A DNA stretch of 64,000 bases, taken from NCBI RefSeq assembly GCF_013410655.1, contig NZ_JACCFP010000001.1, forward strand, positions 3,185,501 through 3,249,500, in the 5' to 3' direction. Each line of letters begins with the position of its first letter. Positions within the stretch are counted from its first letter, which is position 1. This document shows positions 9,379 to 18,011 of the stretch, in pieces. This stretch comes from Nocardioides thalensis (GTDB lineage: Bacteria > Actinomycetota > Actinomycetes > Propionibacteriales > Nocardioidaceae). The position numbers were made by a program, and so were the translations under genes. The notes below the pieces were generated by a model. That model was not told where the DNA came from, did no database searches, and was given only the letters and a program-made list of their open reading frames with translations.

Positions 9379-10066
9379 AGCCGGCGTCGTCGGCCAGCGC
9401 GTCGAGGTGGCGCTCGAACAGCGCCTCCGGGTCGCCGAGACCGTCGGGCCCGTACTGGCCGAACACCTCGAAGCTGACGCAGCCGAACATCGCCGCCCAC
9501 GCGAGCACGCCGCGCGCGATCGCGGCGTCCGGCAGGTCGTTGGCGAACTGCTCGCGCACACCCTCGAGCCCCCTCGCGAGCGCCGCGCCGGGCTTCGGGG
9601 CGTCGGGCACGGTGAGGGCGCCGTCGGCGTGCGCCGCCGCGGCGATGTCGAGCAGCGTGCGCGCCACCCGGGTGCCCGGCACCGTCGTCTGCTCCTCGGG
9701 CGCCGCGTAGCCGGGCACGGGGGCGCCGTAGAGCAGCGCGTACATCGCCGGCTCCGCGAGCGCCCAGCGGCGTACGGCCCTCCCCACCGTGAGGAACCGC
9801 TCGCGGTGCGCGCCCTCGGGGACCTTCGCGACGGCGTCGTCGACGGCGTCGCCCAGCTCGCTGTAGCCCTCGACGAGCAGCATCGTGAGCAGCTCGTCGC
9901 GGCTCGCGACGTAGCGGTAGACCGCCGACGACACGACCCCGAGGTCGCGGGCGACCGCGCGCAGGGACAGCGCGGCGGCGCCGTGCTGGGCGAGGTGCTC
10001 GCGTCCGATCCGGGCGATGTCGCGCATGGTCTGCGCCCGGGCGCGGGCTCGGGGGGTGTCACTCAT
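9368..10066 (-). CDS. TetR-family regulator (WHG-type C-terminal domain)
   Basis: This encodes 232 residues. The N-terminal helix-turn-helix is ALSLRAVARDLGVVSSAVYRYVASRDELL, and the C-terminal ligand domain has the helical arrangement of WHG-type TetR regulators. The gene diverges from the NAD-dependent epimerase gene, and the gap holds two palindromes with GAGC/GCTC arms. I infer that it represses that gene and itself. The ligand is unknown. Confidence 0.88.
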   Translation of the reverse strand: MSDTPRARARAQTMRDIARIGREHLAQHGAAALSLRAVARDLGVVSSAVYRYVASRDELLTMLLVEGYSELGDAVDDAVAKVPEGAHRERFLTVGRAVRRWALAEPAMYALLYGAPVPGYAAPEEQTTVPGTRVARTLLDIAAAAHADGALTVPDAPKPGAALARGLEGVREQFANDLPDAAIARGVLAWAAMFGCVSFEVFGQYGPDGLGDPEALFERHLDALADDAGFSA

Positions 10067-10097
10067 GCCGCGATCCTAGATCATCCGTCGCAAAAGT

Positions 10098-10160
10098 GAG
10101 CACTGCTCTTGCTTTTCGGTTCCTGCGGTGTCATCCTCGATTTCGAGAGCACCGCTCTCG
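10098..10160. promoter_or_regulatory. Two palindromic operator sites between tetR and the epimerase gene
   Basis: Site 1 (10098-10108) is GAGCACTGCTC. Site 2 (10144-10160) is CGAGAGC-ACC-GCTCTCG with perfect 7-bp arms. Both share the GAGC-N3-GCTC core and lie in the 123-bp divergent gap, so they are probable sites for the adjacent TetR protein. Confidence 0.65.
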
Positions 10161-10189
10161 CTTTCTCCCTTCTCACGCAAGGACTCCTC

Positions 10190-11116
10190 ATGAACCAGCT
10201 CCACGTCGTCACCGGCGCCGGCCCCGTCGGCAGCACCGTCGCCCTCCAGCTCGCCGACCGGGGCCACCAGGTCCGGCTCCTCACCCGCAGCGGCAGCGGC
10301 CCCGACCACCCGCTCGTCGAGCGACGCCGCGTCGACGTCTCGCGGCCCGACGAGCTCGACGCGGCGTTCGCCGGCGCCGCCGCCGTCTACCACTGCATCC
10401 ACGCCTCGGCGTACGACGCCGCGGCCTGGCGGCGCGAGCTGCCCGCCGCCGAGCGGGTCGTCCTCGAGGCCGCGGGCCGCGCGGGCGCGGTGGTCGTGTT
10501 CCCCGAGAGCCTCTACGCCTTCGGCGTCGTCGACGGGCCGATCACCGAGGACACACCGCGCGACGCCGTCGGCGGCAAGCCGGGCGTCCGCACCGACCTG
10601 CTCCGCGCCCGGGCGGCGTCGCCGACGCCGACGGTGAGCGTCGTGGCGTCGGACTTCTACGGCCCGCGGGTCCGCACCTCGCACGCTGGCGAGCGGGTCG
10701 TGCCCAACGTGCTGAAGGGCAAGGCCATCCGGGTGATCGGCAGCCCCGACCTCCCCCACGCGTTCACCTACGTGCCCGACCTGGCCGCCGCGATGATCAA
10801 GGCCGCCGCCACTCCGGAGCTGTGGGACACCGTGCTCCACGCCCCGACCCCCGCCGCACCGACCCAGCGGGAGCTCGTCGCCGCGTTCGCGGCCGCGGCC
10901 GGAGTGGCGACGCCCGCCGTCGGCAGGCTGCCGATGGGCCTGATGCGGGCCGTCGGCCTGGTGCACCGCGGCACCCGCGAGCTGCTCGAGATGAGCTTCC
11001 AGTTCACGGCGCCGTTCGTCATGGACTCCTCGCGCAGCGAGCGGCTGCTCGGGCTCGCCCCGACGCCGATCGACGTCGCCGCGAAGGAGACGGTCGCGTG
11101 GTGGCAGACGCAGTGA
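10190..11116 (+). CDS. NAD(P)-dependent epimerase/dehydratase-like protein (extended SDR)
   Basis: This encodes 308 residues from an ATG at 10190. The N-terminal Rossmann motif is VVTGAGPVGSTVALQLADRGHQV (GxGxxG), followed by VDVSRPDELDAAFAGAAAVYHC, the typical NAD-binding strand region of extended SDRs. The usual YxxxK pair is not clean: FPESLYAFG supplies a Tyr, but the Lys spacing is not canonical. It may be an atypical reductase or NAD(P)-binding sensor rather than a sugar epimerase. It is under probable control of the divergent TetR gene, and its 3' end lies 14 bp from the convergent second TetR gene. Confidence 0.8.
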   Translation: MNQLHVVTGAGPVGSTVALQLADRGHQVRLLTRSGSGPDHPLVERRRVDVSRPDELDAAFAGAAAVYHCIHASAYDAAAWRRELPAAERVVLEAAGRAGAVVVFPESLYAFGVVDGPITEDTPRDAVGGKPGVRTDLLRARAASPTPTVSVVASDFYGPRVRTSHAGERVVPNVLKGKAIRVIGSPDLPHAFTYVPDLAAAMIKAAATPELWDTVLHAPTPAAPTQRELVAAFAAAAGVATPAVGRLPMGLMRAVGLVHRGTRELLEMSFQFTAPFVMDSSRSERLLGLAPTPIDVAAKETVAWWQTQ

Positions 11117-11130
11117 CCGCTCGGGCGCGG

Positions 11131-11757
11131 TCAGCCGGTGGTCGCTGACTCCACCGGCGCCGCGCCCAGCGTGGCGTGCATCGCGGAGAGGCAGCGCCGC
11201 GCCACGTCGATGTCGCCGTGCAGCTGCCGGGCCCGCTTGGTGCCGTCGGCGAGCGCCTCGAGCACGAACGCGACCTGCTCCGCGTCGGTGCCGGCGGGCA
11301 GGTCACCGTCGTCGATCGCCTGCCGGATGTCGCGCAGGAGGGTACGGCGCCAGCGGCCCAGGACGGTGACGAGCGCGTCGTGCACCGGCCCCGCCTGCGC
11401 GCCGTACTCCATGCTCGTCAGCGCGAGGAAGCAGCCGCCGGGGAACGGCGGGTCGCCCAGGTAGGCGACCCAGCTCCGGCAGATCGCGAGCAGGCGCGGG
11501 AGGCCCGGCGCCTCCTCCTCGACCGGCGCCCAGACCGCCTCGCGGAACATCCCGGCCGCCAGGTCGATCGTCGCCAGCTGGAGCGCCTCCTTCGAGCCGA
11601 ACTGGCCGATGACCCCGGCCTTGCTCATCCCGAGGTCGGTCGCGAGCCGGCCGATCGTGACGCCGCCCAGGCCCTCGACCGAGGCGATGTCGGCGGCCCG
11701 GCGCAGGACCAGGCGTCGGGTCTCACGAGCATCGGAGTCGGAGCGACGGCCAGCCAT
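11131..11757 (-). CDS. TetR-family regulator of the divergent MFS pump
   Basis: This encodes 208 residues. The helix-turn-helix is VTIGRLATDLGMSKAGVIGQFGSKEALQLATID, and the C-terminal part contains CFLALTSMEYGAQAGPVHDAL, typical of the TetR C-terminal domain with a conserved Cys-Phe. It is divergent from the drug-transporter-like gene at 11830, with a long inverted repeat in the 72-bp gap. I infer autoregulation and repression of the pump, relieved by a transported compound. Confidence 0.88.
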   Translation of the reverse strand: MAGRRSDSDARETRRLVLRRAADIASVEGLGGVTIGRLATDLGMSKAGVIGQFGSKEALQLATIDLAAGMFREAVWAPVEEEAPGLPRLLAICRSWVAYLGDPPFPGGCFLALTSMEYGAQAGPVHDALVTVLGRWRRTLLRDIRQAIDDGDLPAGTDAEQVAFVLEALADGTKRARQLHGDIDVARRCLSAMHATLGAAPVESATTG

Positions 11758-11771
11758 GTCCGAGATCTTAG

Positions 11772-11812
11772 CGAACGTTCGGTCGCCAAATCTATTGACG
11801 ACCGAACGATCG
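11772..11812. promoter_or_regulatory. Inverted-repeat operator between tetR and the MFS gene
   Basis: CGAACGTTCGGTCG (11772-11785) is mirrored by CGACCGAACGATCG (11799-11812), with 13 of 14 positions complementary. The left arm contains the perfect palindrome CGAACGTTCG. A TTGACG hexamer (11795-11800) overlaps the right arm and could be part of a promoter, so a bound TetR dimer pair would block transcription. Confidence 0.65.
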
Positions 11813-11829
11813 TATTCTTAAATGGCGAC

Positions 11830-13233
11830 ATGACCTCCTCGTCCCTCACCGCGCCGCCCCCGGCCGCCACCGGGAGCCGGGCCCGGACCGCGCTCCTGCT
11901 CGCCTCGGGCGGCACCTTCCTCAGCTTCCTCGACGCCACCGTCACCAACCTCGCCGTGCCGCCGATCGGAGCGGAGTTCGACCTGAGCATCACCAGCCTC
12001 GCGTGGGTGGTGACGGCGTACGCCATCCCGTTCGCGGCGCTGCTCGCGCCCGCCGGCGCGATCGCGGACGCGGTCGGCCGGGTGCGGCTCTACCTCGGCG
12101 GCCTCACCCTCTTCACGATCGCCTCGCTCGTCGCGACCGTCGCGCCGAGCTTCGAGGTGCTGGTCGGGGCGCGAGCGGCGCAGGGCGTCGGCGCGGCGCT
12201 GCTGGTGCCGGCCTCGCTCGGCCTCCTGCTGGCCGAGATCCCGGCCGAGCGACGGCAGGCGGCGATCGGGGCGTGGAGCGCGGTCGGCGCCCTCGCCGCC
12301 GGCATCGGCCCGGTGCTGGGCGGCGTCGGCGTCGAGTGGTTCGACTGGCGGGTGCTGTTCGTCGTCAACGTGCCCGTCGGGCTCGCACTCCTGTGGGTGG
12401 GTCGCAGCATGGTCGCCGGCGAGACCCGCGGTGGCCGGGCACCCGAGCTGCTCGGCAGCCTGCTGCTCGCGGCCGCCGTCGCGGCAGCGGTCTATGCCGT
12501 CACCGAGGGCCCCGAGCGCGACTGGGACGGCTACGTCTGGGCCTGGGTCGGCGTCGCCGTGGTGGCGCTGCTCGCGGTCGTGGCCCGGTCCCGCCGGCAC
12601 GAGCGGCCCGCGCTGCGGCTCGACCTCCTCCGCGGGCGGACGTTCGCGACCGCGACCGGCGTCTCCGTCGCGTACGGCGCGGTGCTGTACGGGACGATGC
12701 TCCTCGGCGTCCTCCTGCTCACCGGCCTGTGGGGCTACTCGGCGCTCGAGGCCGGCGCGGGGATGACGCCGTGCGCCATCGTGGTCGCCGTCGTCGGGAT
12801 CGGCCTCGGCCGGCTCCCGCGCAAGCCCGCGGCGCGCACCCTGATCGTCTCCGGGCTGGTCCTGATCAGCCTGAGCACCGGCATCATCGCGCTGGCCCTC
12901 TCGTCGACCCCGGCGTTCTGGACGCTCTGGGTGCCGACCGGAGTGGTCCTCGGCGTCGGGATCGGGCTCGCGACCGTCGGCATCTCCAGCGCGGCCGCCC
13001 TGTCGGTGCAGCCGGTCCACTTCGCCGCCGCGACCGGGCTGGTCATGGCGGCCCGGCAGGTCGGCGGCGCCCTCGGCGTCGCCGGGCTGGCGGTGGTGCT
13101 CGCCAGCGCGGCCCCCGGCCCCGACGCCTACTCGTGGATCTACCTCGCCGCCGCCGTCGTACCGCTCCTCGCGGCCCTGGCCGCGCTCGGCATCCGCACG
13201 GCCACCCCACCGGCCTCCCCCTCCGCGGCGTAG
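11830..13233 (+). CDS. MFS transporter, DHA2 (14-TMS) drug:proton antiporter type
   Basis: This encodes 467 residues from an ATG at 11830. It has the N-terminal motif FLSFLDATVTNLAVPPIGAEF, with the Asp of TM1 typical of DHA2 pumps. GAIADAVGRVRLYLGG is motif A (GxLaDrxGrkr). A motif C-like segment is GIGPVLGGVGVEWFDWRVLFVVNVPVGL. About fourteen hydrophobic segments are present. It would export a hydrophobic drug or metabolite using the proton gradient. It is likely controlled by the divergent TetR gene. A 38-bp perfect palindrome after the stop may terminate it. Confidence 0.88.
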   Translation: MTSSSLTAPPPAATGSRARTALLLASGGTFLSFLDATVTNLAVPPIGAEFDLSITSLAWVVTAYAIPFAALLAPAGAIADAVGRVRLYLGGLTLFTIASLVATVAPSFEVLVGARAAQGVGAALLVPASLGLLLAEIPAERRQAAIGAWSAVGALAAGIGPVLGGVGVEWFDWRVLFVVNVPVGLALLWVGRSMVAGETRGGRAPELLGSLLLAAAVAAAVYAVTEGPERDWDGYVWAWVGVAVVALLAVVARSRRHERPALRLDLLRGRTFATATGVSVAYGAVLYGTMLLGVLLLTGLWGYSALEAGAGMTPCAIVVAVVGIGLGRLPRKPAARTLIVSGLVLISLSTGIIALALSSTPAFWTLWVPTGVVLGVGIGLATVGISSAAALSVQPVHFAAATGLVMAARQVGGALGVAGLAVVLASAAPGPDAYSWIYLAAAVVPLLAALAALGIRTATPPASPSAA

Positions 13234-13265
13234 GGCGCTCACGGGACCCCTCCCCTGCGTCGCCG

Positions 13266-13303
13266 GTGCCGAGTCGGCGCGTGATCACGCGCCGACTCGG
13301 CAC
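13266..13303. terminator. 38-bp perfect palindrome (terminator or palindromic repeat)
   Basis: GTGCCGAGTCGGCGCGTGA is followed immediately by its exact reverse complement: 19-bp arms with no spacer. It lies 33 bp after the MFS stop and 25 bp before the PemK/MazF-like GTG. It has no U-tract, so a hairpin terminator is only one reading. A mobile palindrome or an operator for the toxin-like gene are others. Confidence 0.6.
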
Positions 13304-13327
13304 TTCCGTGCCGCCTATGCTCCCCGC

Positions 13328-13714
13328 GTGAGCGATTACCGCCCCGAGGCCGACGGACAGCCCGACCCCGGCGAGGTGTGCTGGGCCTGGGTCCCCTACG
13401 AGGACGACCCCGCGCAGGGCAAGGACCGGCCGGTGCTGGTGATCGCCGAGGCCCGCGACGCCGACGGCGCGGTGGTGCTCGACTGCCTGGTGCTGACCAG
13501 CCAGGACCACGACCGCGACGCCGAGCAGGAGGCCCGAGCGGGCCGGCACTGGATGGACGTCGGCAGCGGCGGCTGGGACTCCTCGGGCCGGCCGAGCGAG
13601 GTCCGGCTCGACCGCTTGGTGCGGCTCCGGGCCGACGAGGTACGCCGCGAGGGCGCCGCGCTGGACGAGGCCATCTTCAACGCGGTGCTCGAGGCGCGCG
13701 CGGCGTACCTCTGA
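13328..13714 (+). CDS. Solitary PemK/MazF-like protein
   Basis: This encodes 128 residues from a GTG at 13328. PGEVCWAWVPYEDDPAQGKDRPVLVIAEARD matches the PemK/MazF-type fold start (GdvvwapvpfeedpsrGKdRPvlvig), which contains the RNA-binding/catalytic loop of these endoribonucleases. No antitoxin-sized gene is adjacent: the flanks are an MFS pump and a convergent MocR gene 3 bp away. It may therefore be a domesticated homologue with weak or no toxicity. Actinobacteria often carry such unpaired members. Confidence 0.7.
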   Translation: MSDYRPEADGQPDPGEVCWAWVPYEDDPAQGKDRPVLVIAEARDADGAVVLDCLVLTSQDHDRDAEQEARAGRHWMDVGSGGWDSSGRPSEVRLDRLVRLRADEVRREGAALDEAIFNAVLEARAAYL

Positions 13715-13717
13715 GCC

Positions 13718-15184
13718 TCAGGCCGAGGCCCCGGAGGTCTCCGCGTACGCCGCCGCGAGCCGGCGTACGGCCTCGGTCATCGTGGCGGCGTCGAACGTGA
13801 ACGGCAGCCGCAGGTGGTCGTCCCACGCCCCGGTCGGGTCGGTCTCGCGGCCCGGCGTCACCTCGACCCCGTGGCGGAGCGCGACCCGCGCGAAGACCGA
13901 CGCGTCGACGCCCGGCAGGCGGATCCAGAGCGCGGTGCCGCCGGCGGGCTCCTGCCACTCCCAGCCGGGCAGCTCCGAGCGCAGCAGGCCGGTGACGTGC
14001 TCGAGCCGCTCCCGCGCGACCGCGGTGCGGTCGGCGGACAGGTCGGCCAGGTCGTCGAGCAGCCGTCGGGCGATGGCCTGGTCGAGGAGCGGCGTGCCCA
14101 TGTCGGCGCTGGCCTTGAGGTAGCCGAGCCGCTCGATGTCGCCGGCGCTCGCGCGGATCCAGCCGATCCGCAGGCCCGCCCACAGCGCCTTGGAGAGCGA
14201 GCCGGTCGCGAGGACCCGGCCGCCGGCGGGCGCGAACGCGGCCAGTGGTGGCGGCAGCTCACCGGAGTGGGTGACCGGCGTGGAGTAGGCGTTGTCCTCC
14301 ACGACCGGCACGCCGAGGTCGGCCGCGACCTCCGCCACCTCGCGCCGCCGGGCGGCCGTCATCAGCGTCCCGGTCGGGTTGTGGAACGTCGGCATCACGA
14401 ACAGCGCCGCGACCTCCTCGGCCGCGAGGGTGGCGCGCAGCGCGTCGGGCCGGATGCCGTGGTCGTCCATCGGCACCCCGACGATCCGCGCACCGAGAGC
14501 ACTGAACGTGTCGAAGCACCCGGGCCAGCTCGGCGACTCCACCGCGACGGTGGCGCCGCGCTCGACGACGAGCTGGGAGATCAGCGTCATCGCCTGCTGC
14601 GTGCCGGTCGTGACGATCACCTGGTCAGGCGCGGTCGGCAGGCCGCTGTCGGCGTACGTCCTGGCCAGCGCCTCGCGCAGCGCCGGCAGGCCGCGCGGGC
14701 TGTAGCCCAGCTCGTCGAGCAGGCTCGGCAGGTCCTCCTCGACGACCGCCGCGGCCGCGGTGGCGATGCGCGGGTCGCCGGGCTCCAGCGCGTACCGCAT
14801 CGAGATCAGGCTGTCCGGCGCGCTGTCGAAGCGGCGCACGGCCTCCGAGGAGAGGCCGCGCTGAAGCCGCTTCGTCACGGCCGCCGGCTCGCGGTCGATA
14901 GGCGCGGCCACCCGGGTGCCGCTCCCCTGTCGGCTCTCGACGAGCCCGCGACCGCGCAGCTCGTCGTACGCCGCCACGACCGTCGCGCGGCTCAGGTGCA
15001 GCGACCGGGCCAGGTCCCGCTCGGACGGCAGCCGGTCGCCGGAGACCAGCTCCCCGTCGCTCACCGCCCGCGCGAGCGCCGTCGCGAGCTGGCGGTAGAG
15101 CGCGCCCGACGCCGCCGACATCCAGTCGCCCAGCACGCGGGCCAGCACGTCGGGGTCGCGAAAACGGTCCACTTGCGCCTCCAT
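13718..15184 (-). CDS. MocR-type regulator (GntR helix-turn-helix fused to PLP aminotransferase fold)
   Basis: This encodes 488 residues from an ATG at 15184. The first 80 or so residues are a GntR winged helix: YRQLATALARAVSDGELVSGDRLPSERDLARSLHLSRATVVAAYDEL. The rest is a fold-type I aminotransferase domain, with FVMPTFHNPTGTLM, the pocket segment VVEDNAYSTP, and TGSLSKALWAGLRIGW carrying the PLP-binding Lys. MocR proteins usually sense PLP or amino-compound adducts and act as activators or repressors of a neighbouring gene. The divergent LysE-type exporter 67 bp away is the obvious candidate target. Confidence 0.9.
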   Translation of the reverse strand: MEAQVDRFRDPDVLARVLGDWMSAASGALYRQLATALARAVSDGELVSGDRLPSERDLARSLHLSRATVVAAYDELRGRGLVESRQGSGTRVAAPIDREPAAVTKRLQRGLSSEAVRRFDSAPDSLISMRYALEPGDPRIATAAAAVVEEDLPSLLDELGYSPRGLPALREALARTYADSGLPTAPDQVIVTTGTQQAMTLISQLVVERGATVAVESPSWPGCFDTFSALGARIVGVPMDDHGIRPDALRATLAAEEVAALFVMPTFHNPTGTLMTAARRREVAEVAADLGVPVVEDNAYSTPVTHSGELPPPLAAFAPAGGRVLATGSLSKALWAGLRIGWIRASAGDIERLGYLKASADMGTPLLDQAIARRLLDDLADLSADRTAVARERLEHVTGLLRSELPGWEWQEPAGGTALWIRLPGVDASVFARVALRHGVEVTPGRETDPTGAWDDHLRLPFTFDAATMTEAVRRLAAAYAETSGASA

Positions 15185-15251
15185 TGGCCCGGGTCCGCCG
15201 GGCCGGCGGCACACAGGCTAGGGGAAAGCCCTCAACCGACGGAGAGAACCG

Positions 15252-15908
15252 ATGAGCACCATCCTCGAACCCCACCAGCTGCTGGCCTTCGCCGCCGCGT
15301 CGGCGGTGCTCGTCGGCATGCCGGGGCCGAACATCGTCTACATCATCACGCGCAGCATGGCGCACGGCGTCCGCACCGGCGTCGTCTCCGTGCTCGGCGT
15401 CGAGACCGGCACGGCCGTCTACGCCATCGCGACGGCGCTCGGGCTGTCGGCCCTGATCGCCGCCAGCCCACTGGCGTTCAACGTGATCCGCTACCTCGGC
15501 GTCGGCTACCTGGTCTACCTCGCGATCCGCGAGCTGACCCGGCGCCGGCACGGCGCGGACAGCCCCGGCGATGAGCAGCCGGTGCGGCCCAGGAGGGTGT
15601 ACGTCGACGGGCTGCTGATGAACCTGCTCAACCCGAAGGTGGCGCTGTTCTTCCTCGCGTTCCTGCCCCAGTTCCTGACCCCGGGCGCCACCGGCTCCGC
15701 GGCCCAGGCCGAGGTGCTCGCGCTCGGCGTGGTCACCGTCGTCGTCGCGCTGGTCATCGATCTCGGGTACGCCGTCGCCGGCGGGCTCGTCGGCCGCGCC
15801 CTCCGCGACCGGGTCTCGCGCGGCGGCGACTGGAAGCGGCGCCTCCCCGTCGCCGGGATCTACCTCGCCATCGCGGCGGCCGCGGCGACAACGGGCTCGA
15901 GCGCCTGA
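15252..15908 (+). CDS. LysE/RhtB-family amino acid exporter
   Basis: This encodes 218 residues from an ATG at 15252 preceded by GGAGAGAACCG. The family signature VLVGMPGPNIVYIITRSMAHGVRTG lies in the first membrane region, and NLLNPKVALFFLAFLPQF is the second conserved block (NPKxxlFf). Six hydrophobic segments fit the LysE fold. It is predicted to export an amino acid or related metabolite. It is divergent from a MocR regulator that probably controls it. Confidence 0.88.
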   Translation: MSTILEPHQLLAFAAASAVLVGMPGPNIVYIITRSMAHGVRTGVVSVLGVETGTAVYAIATALGLSALIAASPLAFNVIRYLGVGYLVYLAIRELTRRRHGADSPGDEQPVRPRRVYVDGLLMNLLNPKVALFFLAFLPQFLTPGATGSAAQAEVLALGVVTVVVALVIDLGYAVAGGLVGRALRDRVSRGGDWKRRLPVAGIYLAIAAAAATTGSSA

Positions 15909-15939
15909 CCGTGCCGGCGCGAGGCCGCAGGCGCGGCAG

Positions 15940-16101
15940 CTAGGCGAGGCCCTCGAACGCCAGCTGCAGCTGTCGCCTCGCGTCCTCGGGACGCACCGGT
16001 CGCGTCCGAAGGAGGAGCCGGTAGTAGATCGGCGCGTAGACGAGCTCGACCGCGTCGGCCGGGTCGACGTCGGCGCGGAGCTGGCCGGCCACCCTGGTGA
16101 C
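15940..16101 (-). pseudogene. 3' fragment of a TetR-family regulator gene
   Basis: The last 53 codons read GQLRADVDPADAVELVYAPIYYRLLLR and run to a TGA. This is the typical C-terminal domain of TetR regulators (dimer face). Upstream in this frame the homology stops near 16,100, where the opposite strand becomes an SGNH-hydrolase sequence. No helix-turn-helix is present. This is a truncated gene remnant left by a deletion or rearrangement with a breakpoint at about 16,095-16,105. Confidence 0.7.
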
Positions 16102-16546
16102 CTTCTCCCCCGAGTGGGTCATCTGCGCGCTCGGGGGCAACGACGTGGCACGGGTCGGGCCGGGTGTTCCCAAGACCCAGGTGTCACTCGCCGAGTCGAT
16201 CGCCAACCTGCGCGAGCTGCGCCGGGTCGCCGGCGCCCTGACCTCCGCGTCCTGGGTCTGGATGACGCCGGGGCCGGTACACCCGGAGCGAGTGCGCGAG
16301 TTCCCCGGCTTCCGCTTCGGCCAGACGTCGTGGGACAACGCCGACATCGTGGCGCTCGCGGACGCGATGGCCGAGACCTTCGACGACCCGGTCGTCGACC
16401 TGGTGTCCGCCTTCGGCGTCCCGGCGCACGAGTCGCTCCAGGGCCCGGACGGTGTCCACCCGAGCCTCGCGGGTCAGTGCGCCATCGTGATGGCGCTGCT
16501 GCACACGCTGGCCGGCCCTACGGCGCCGGAGCAGCGCCGCTCATGA
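16097..16546 (+). pseudogene. C-terminal half of an SGNH/GDSL hydrolase gene
   Basis: The frame from a GTG at 16097 encodes 149 residues. VICALGGNDVARVGPG contains SGNH block III (GGND). WVWMTPGPVHPERV and the C-terminal DGVHPSLAGQ (block V, DxxH) supply the catalytic Asp-His pair. Block I, with the nucleophile Ser of GDS, is missing along with about the first third of a normal protein. The start falls exactly where the opposite-strand TetR remnant begins. I read it as a truncated, inactive gene. Its stop overlaps the 3' end of the HNH gene. Confidence 0.7.
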
Positions 16547-17824
16547 CTGCTTCTTGGTGAAGCGGATCTGGCCGTTGGCCAGGATCTGCCAGTCGTAGGT
16601 GGGGTCGTGGATGCGGTGGTGGTCGTGCGGGCACATCAGGACCCCGTCGTCGAGGTCGGTGCGTCCGCCTTGGGACCAGGGTTTGAGGTGGTGGACCTCG
16701 CACCACTCGGCGGGATGTCGACAGCCCTCGGTCCGGCATTGCTGGTCTCTGAGTCGGATGGCCTTGCGTTGCGCGGGCCGGTAGAGCCGATCGGTGCGGC
16801 CGAGGTCGAGGACCTCCGAATGGTTGCCGAGCACGACGGGGATGATCCCGGCGGTGCACGCCAACCTGCGGGCTTCGGAAGCCGAGATGGGGTCCTTGTC
16901 GCCCAGCAGCCCCGCGACCGCGAGGTCGGTCTTGAGGTCCTCGAGGGTGATGGTGACCATCAGCGTGGTCGCGTCCCCACCGTGGAGGGGGAGGCGGTGG
17001 GGGTCGAGGTGCTCGAGCAGGGCGCAGAACGCGCCGGCGAGCTTGCGGGAGTAGGGGATGGTGTCGGCCTCGCCGTACTCACCGTTGGCGTGGCGGGGGC
17101 TGGTGTAGGCGTGGAGGTAGGTCTTGAGGCGTTCTGCCTCACTGGTGGGCAGCAGGCCGGTGAGCCTGGTGGTGCCGTCGCCGGTGTTCTTGAAGAACAG
17201 CCGCATCCGCTTGCGCGCGGACTGTTCTTCCTCGAGCAGCTTCTTGGCCTCGGCGTCCTCGAAGATCTCCGGGGCCACGACCTCCAAGATCCGTCGCCCG
17301 AGTCGCCGGATCTCGTCGGGGGTGAACTCCGTCGATCGGTTGATGAGCTCGGCCTCGGCCTTGTCGCGGATCTCGAGGGAGACCACCGCCGGCAACGCAT
17401 CCAAGACCGCGACGATCACGCGGGCATGCTCGACCGATAGGACACCGTCGGCCATGGCTTTGGCGACCTTCGGGTAGCGGGCGTCGAGGCCTTGGGCGAG
17501 CTTGAGGTCCCGCTTGCTGCCGCGCAGGTCGCACTGAGTGTGGTGGGACAACCACGACGCGACGTCGCTCGCGCCGTCGGCCTCCGCCACGTCCGACGAA
17601 CTAGCGAGGAGGCGGGCCTGGAGCTCGGCGAACTGGGCGCGGATCCTGTGCGCGGCAAGAAGGGCCTGCTTCTTCTGCCTCGTGGTCATGAACACCGGCT
17701 GGGTCTCCCGCACCGACGCCAACGCCGCATCCACCGCCGCCAAGGCAGCCAGCACCGGATGGTCCGGCACCGGGTCGCCCACGACCGGAACCGCCGGTGC
17801 AGTGCCGGTGGTGCTGGTCGTCAT
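16541..17824 (-). CDS. DUF222 HNH endonuclease (13E12 repeat family)
   Basis: This encodes 427 residues from the ATG at 17824, with GGGAGG upstream. The N-terminal two thirds are the DUF222/13E12 region: SWLSHHTQCDLRGSKRDLKLAQGLD, GVLSVEHARVIVAVLDALP and EIFEDAEAKKLLEEEQ. The C-terminus is an HNH nuclease: RLRDQQCRTEGCRHPAEWCEVHHLKPWSQGGRTDLDDGVLMCPHDHHRIHD, with paired Cys for zinc and the H-H-N/H catalytic set. The family is abundant and patchily repeated in actinobacterial genomes and is suspected to be mobile. Here it sits directly beside two truncated genes. Confidence 0.88.
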   Translation of the reverse strand: MTTSTTGTAPAVPVVGDPVPDHPVLAALAAVDAALASVRETQPVFMTTRQKKQALLAAHRIRAQFAELQARLLASSSDVAEADGASDVASWLSHHTQCDLRGSKRDLKLAQGLDARYPKVAKAMADGVLSVEHARVIVAVLDALPAVVSLEIRDKAEAELINRSTEFTPDEIRRLGRRILEVVAPEIFEDAEAKKLLEEEQSARKRMRLFFKNTGDGTTRLTGLLPTSEAERLKTYLHAYTSPRHANGEYGEADTIPYSRKLAGAFCALLEHLDPHRLPLHGGDATTLMVTITLEDLKTDLAVAGLLGDKDPISASEARRLACTAGIIPVVLGNHSEVLDLGRTDRLYRPAQRKAIRLRDQQCRTEGCRHPAEWCEVHHLKPWSQGGRTDLDDGVLMCPHDHHRIHDPTYDWQILANGQIRFTKKQS

Positions 17825-18011
17825 CGGAGGCCTCCCTTCGTGAGCGTGCAGTCGATTACCTCGAGTGCCGCTCCACGCGGGGGCCCTTGCCGGGGCCAAC
17901 GACCCTGAATCCGGAACTCGCGGTCCGGGGGCCTGCCATGTGGTGGAACTGGTCCTGCTGCTTCCAACCCGCGAGGGGTATCGGTGTCTGGACCTACGGT
18001 CCATCGTACAC

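Noticed and set aside
7693..10062. 789-codon minus-strand frame overlapping the PH-domain pair and the TetR gene
   Set aside because: Composition is Ser/Arg/Pro-rich with no recognisable domain, and it runs in a different frame through the real TetR gene.
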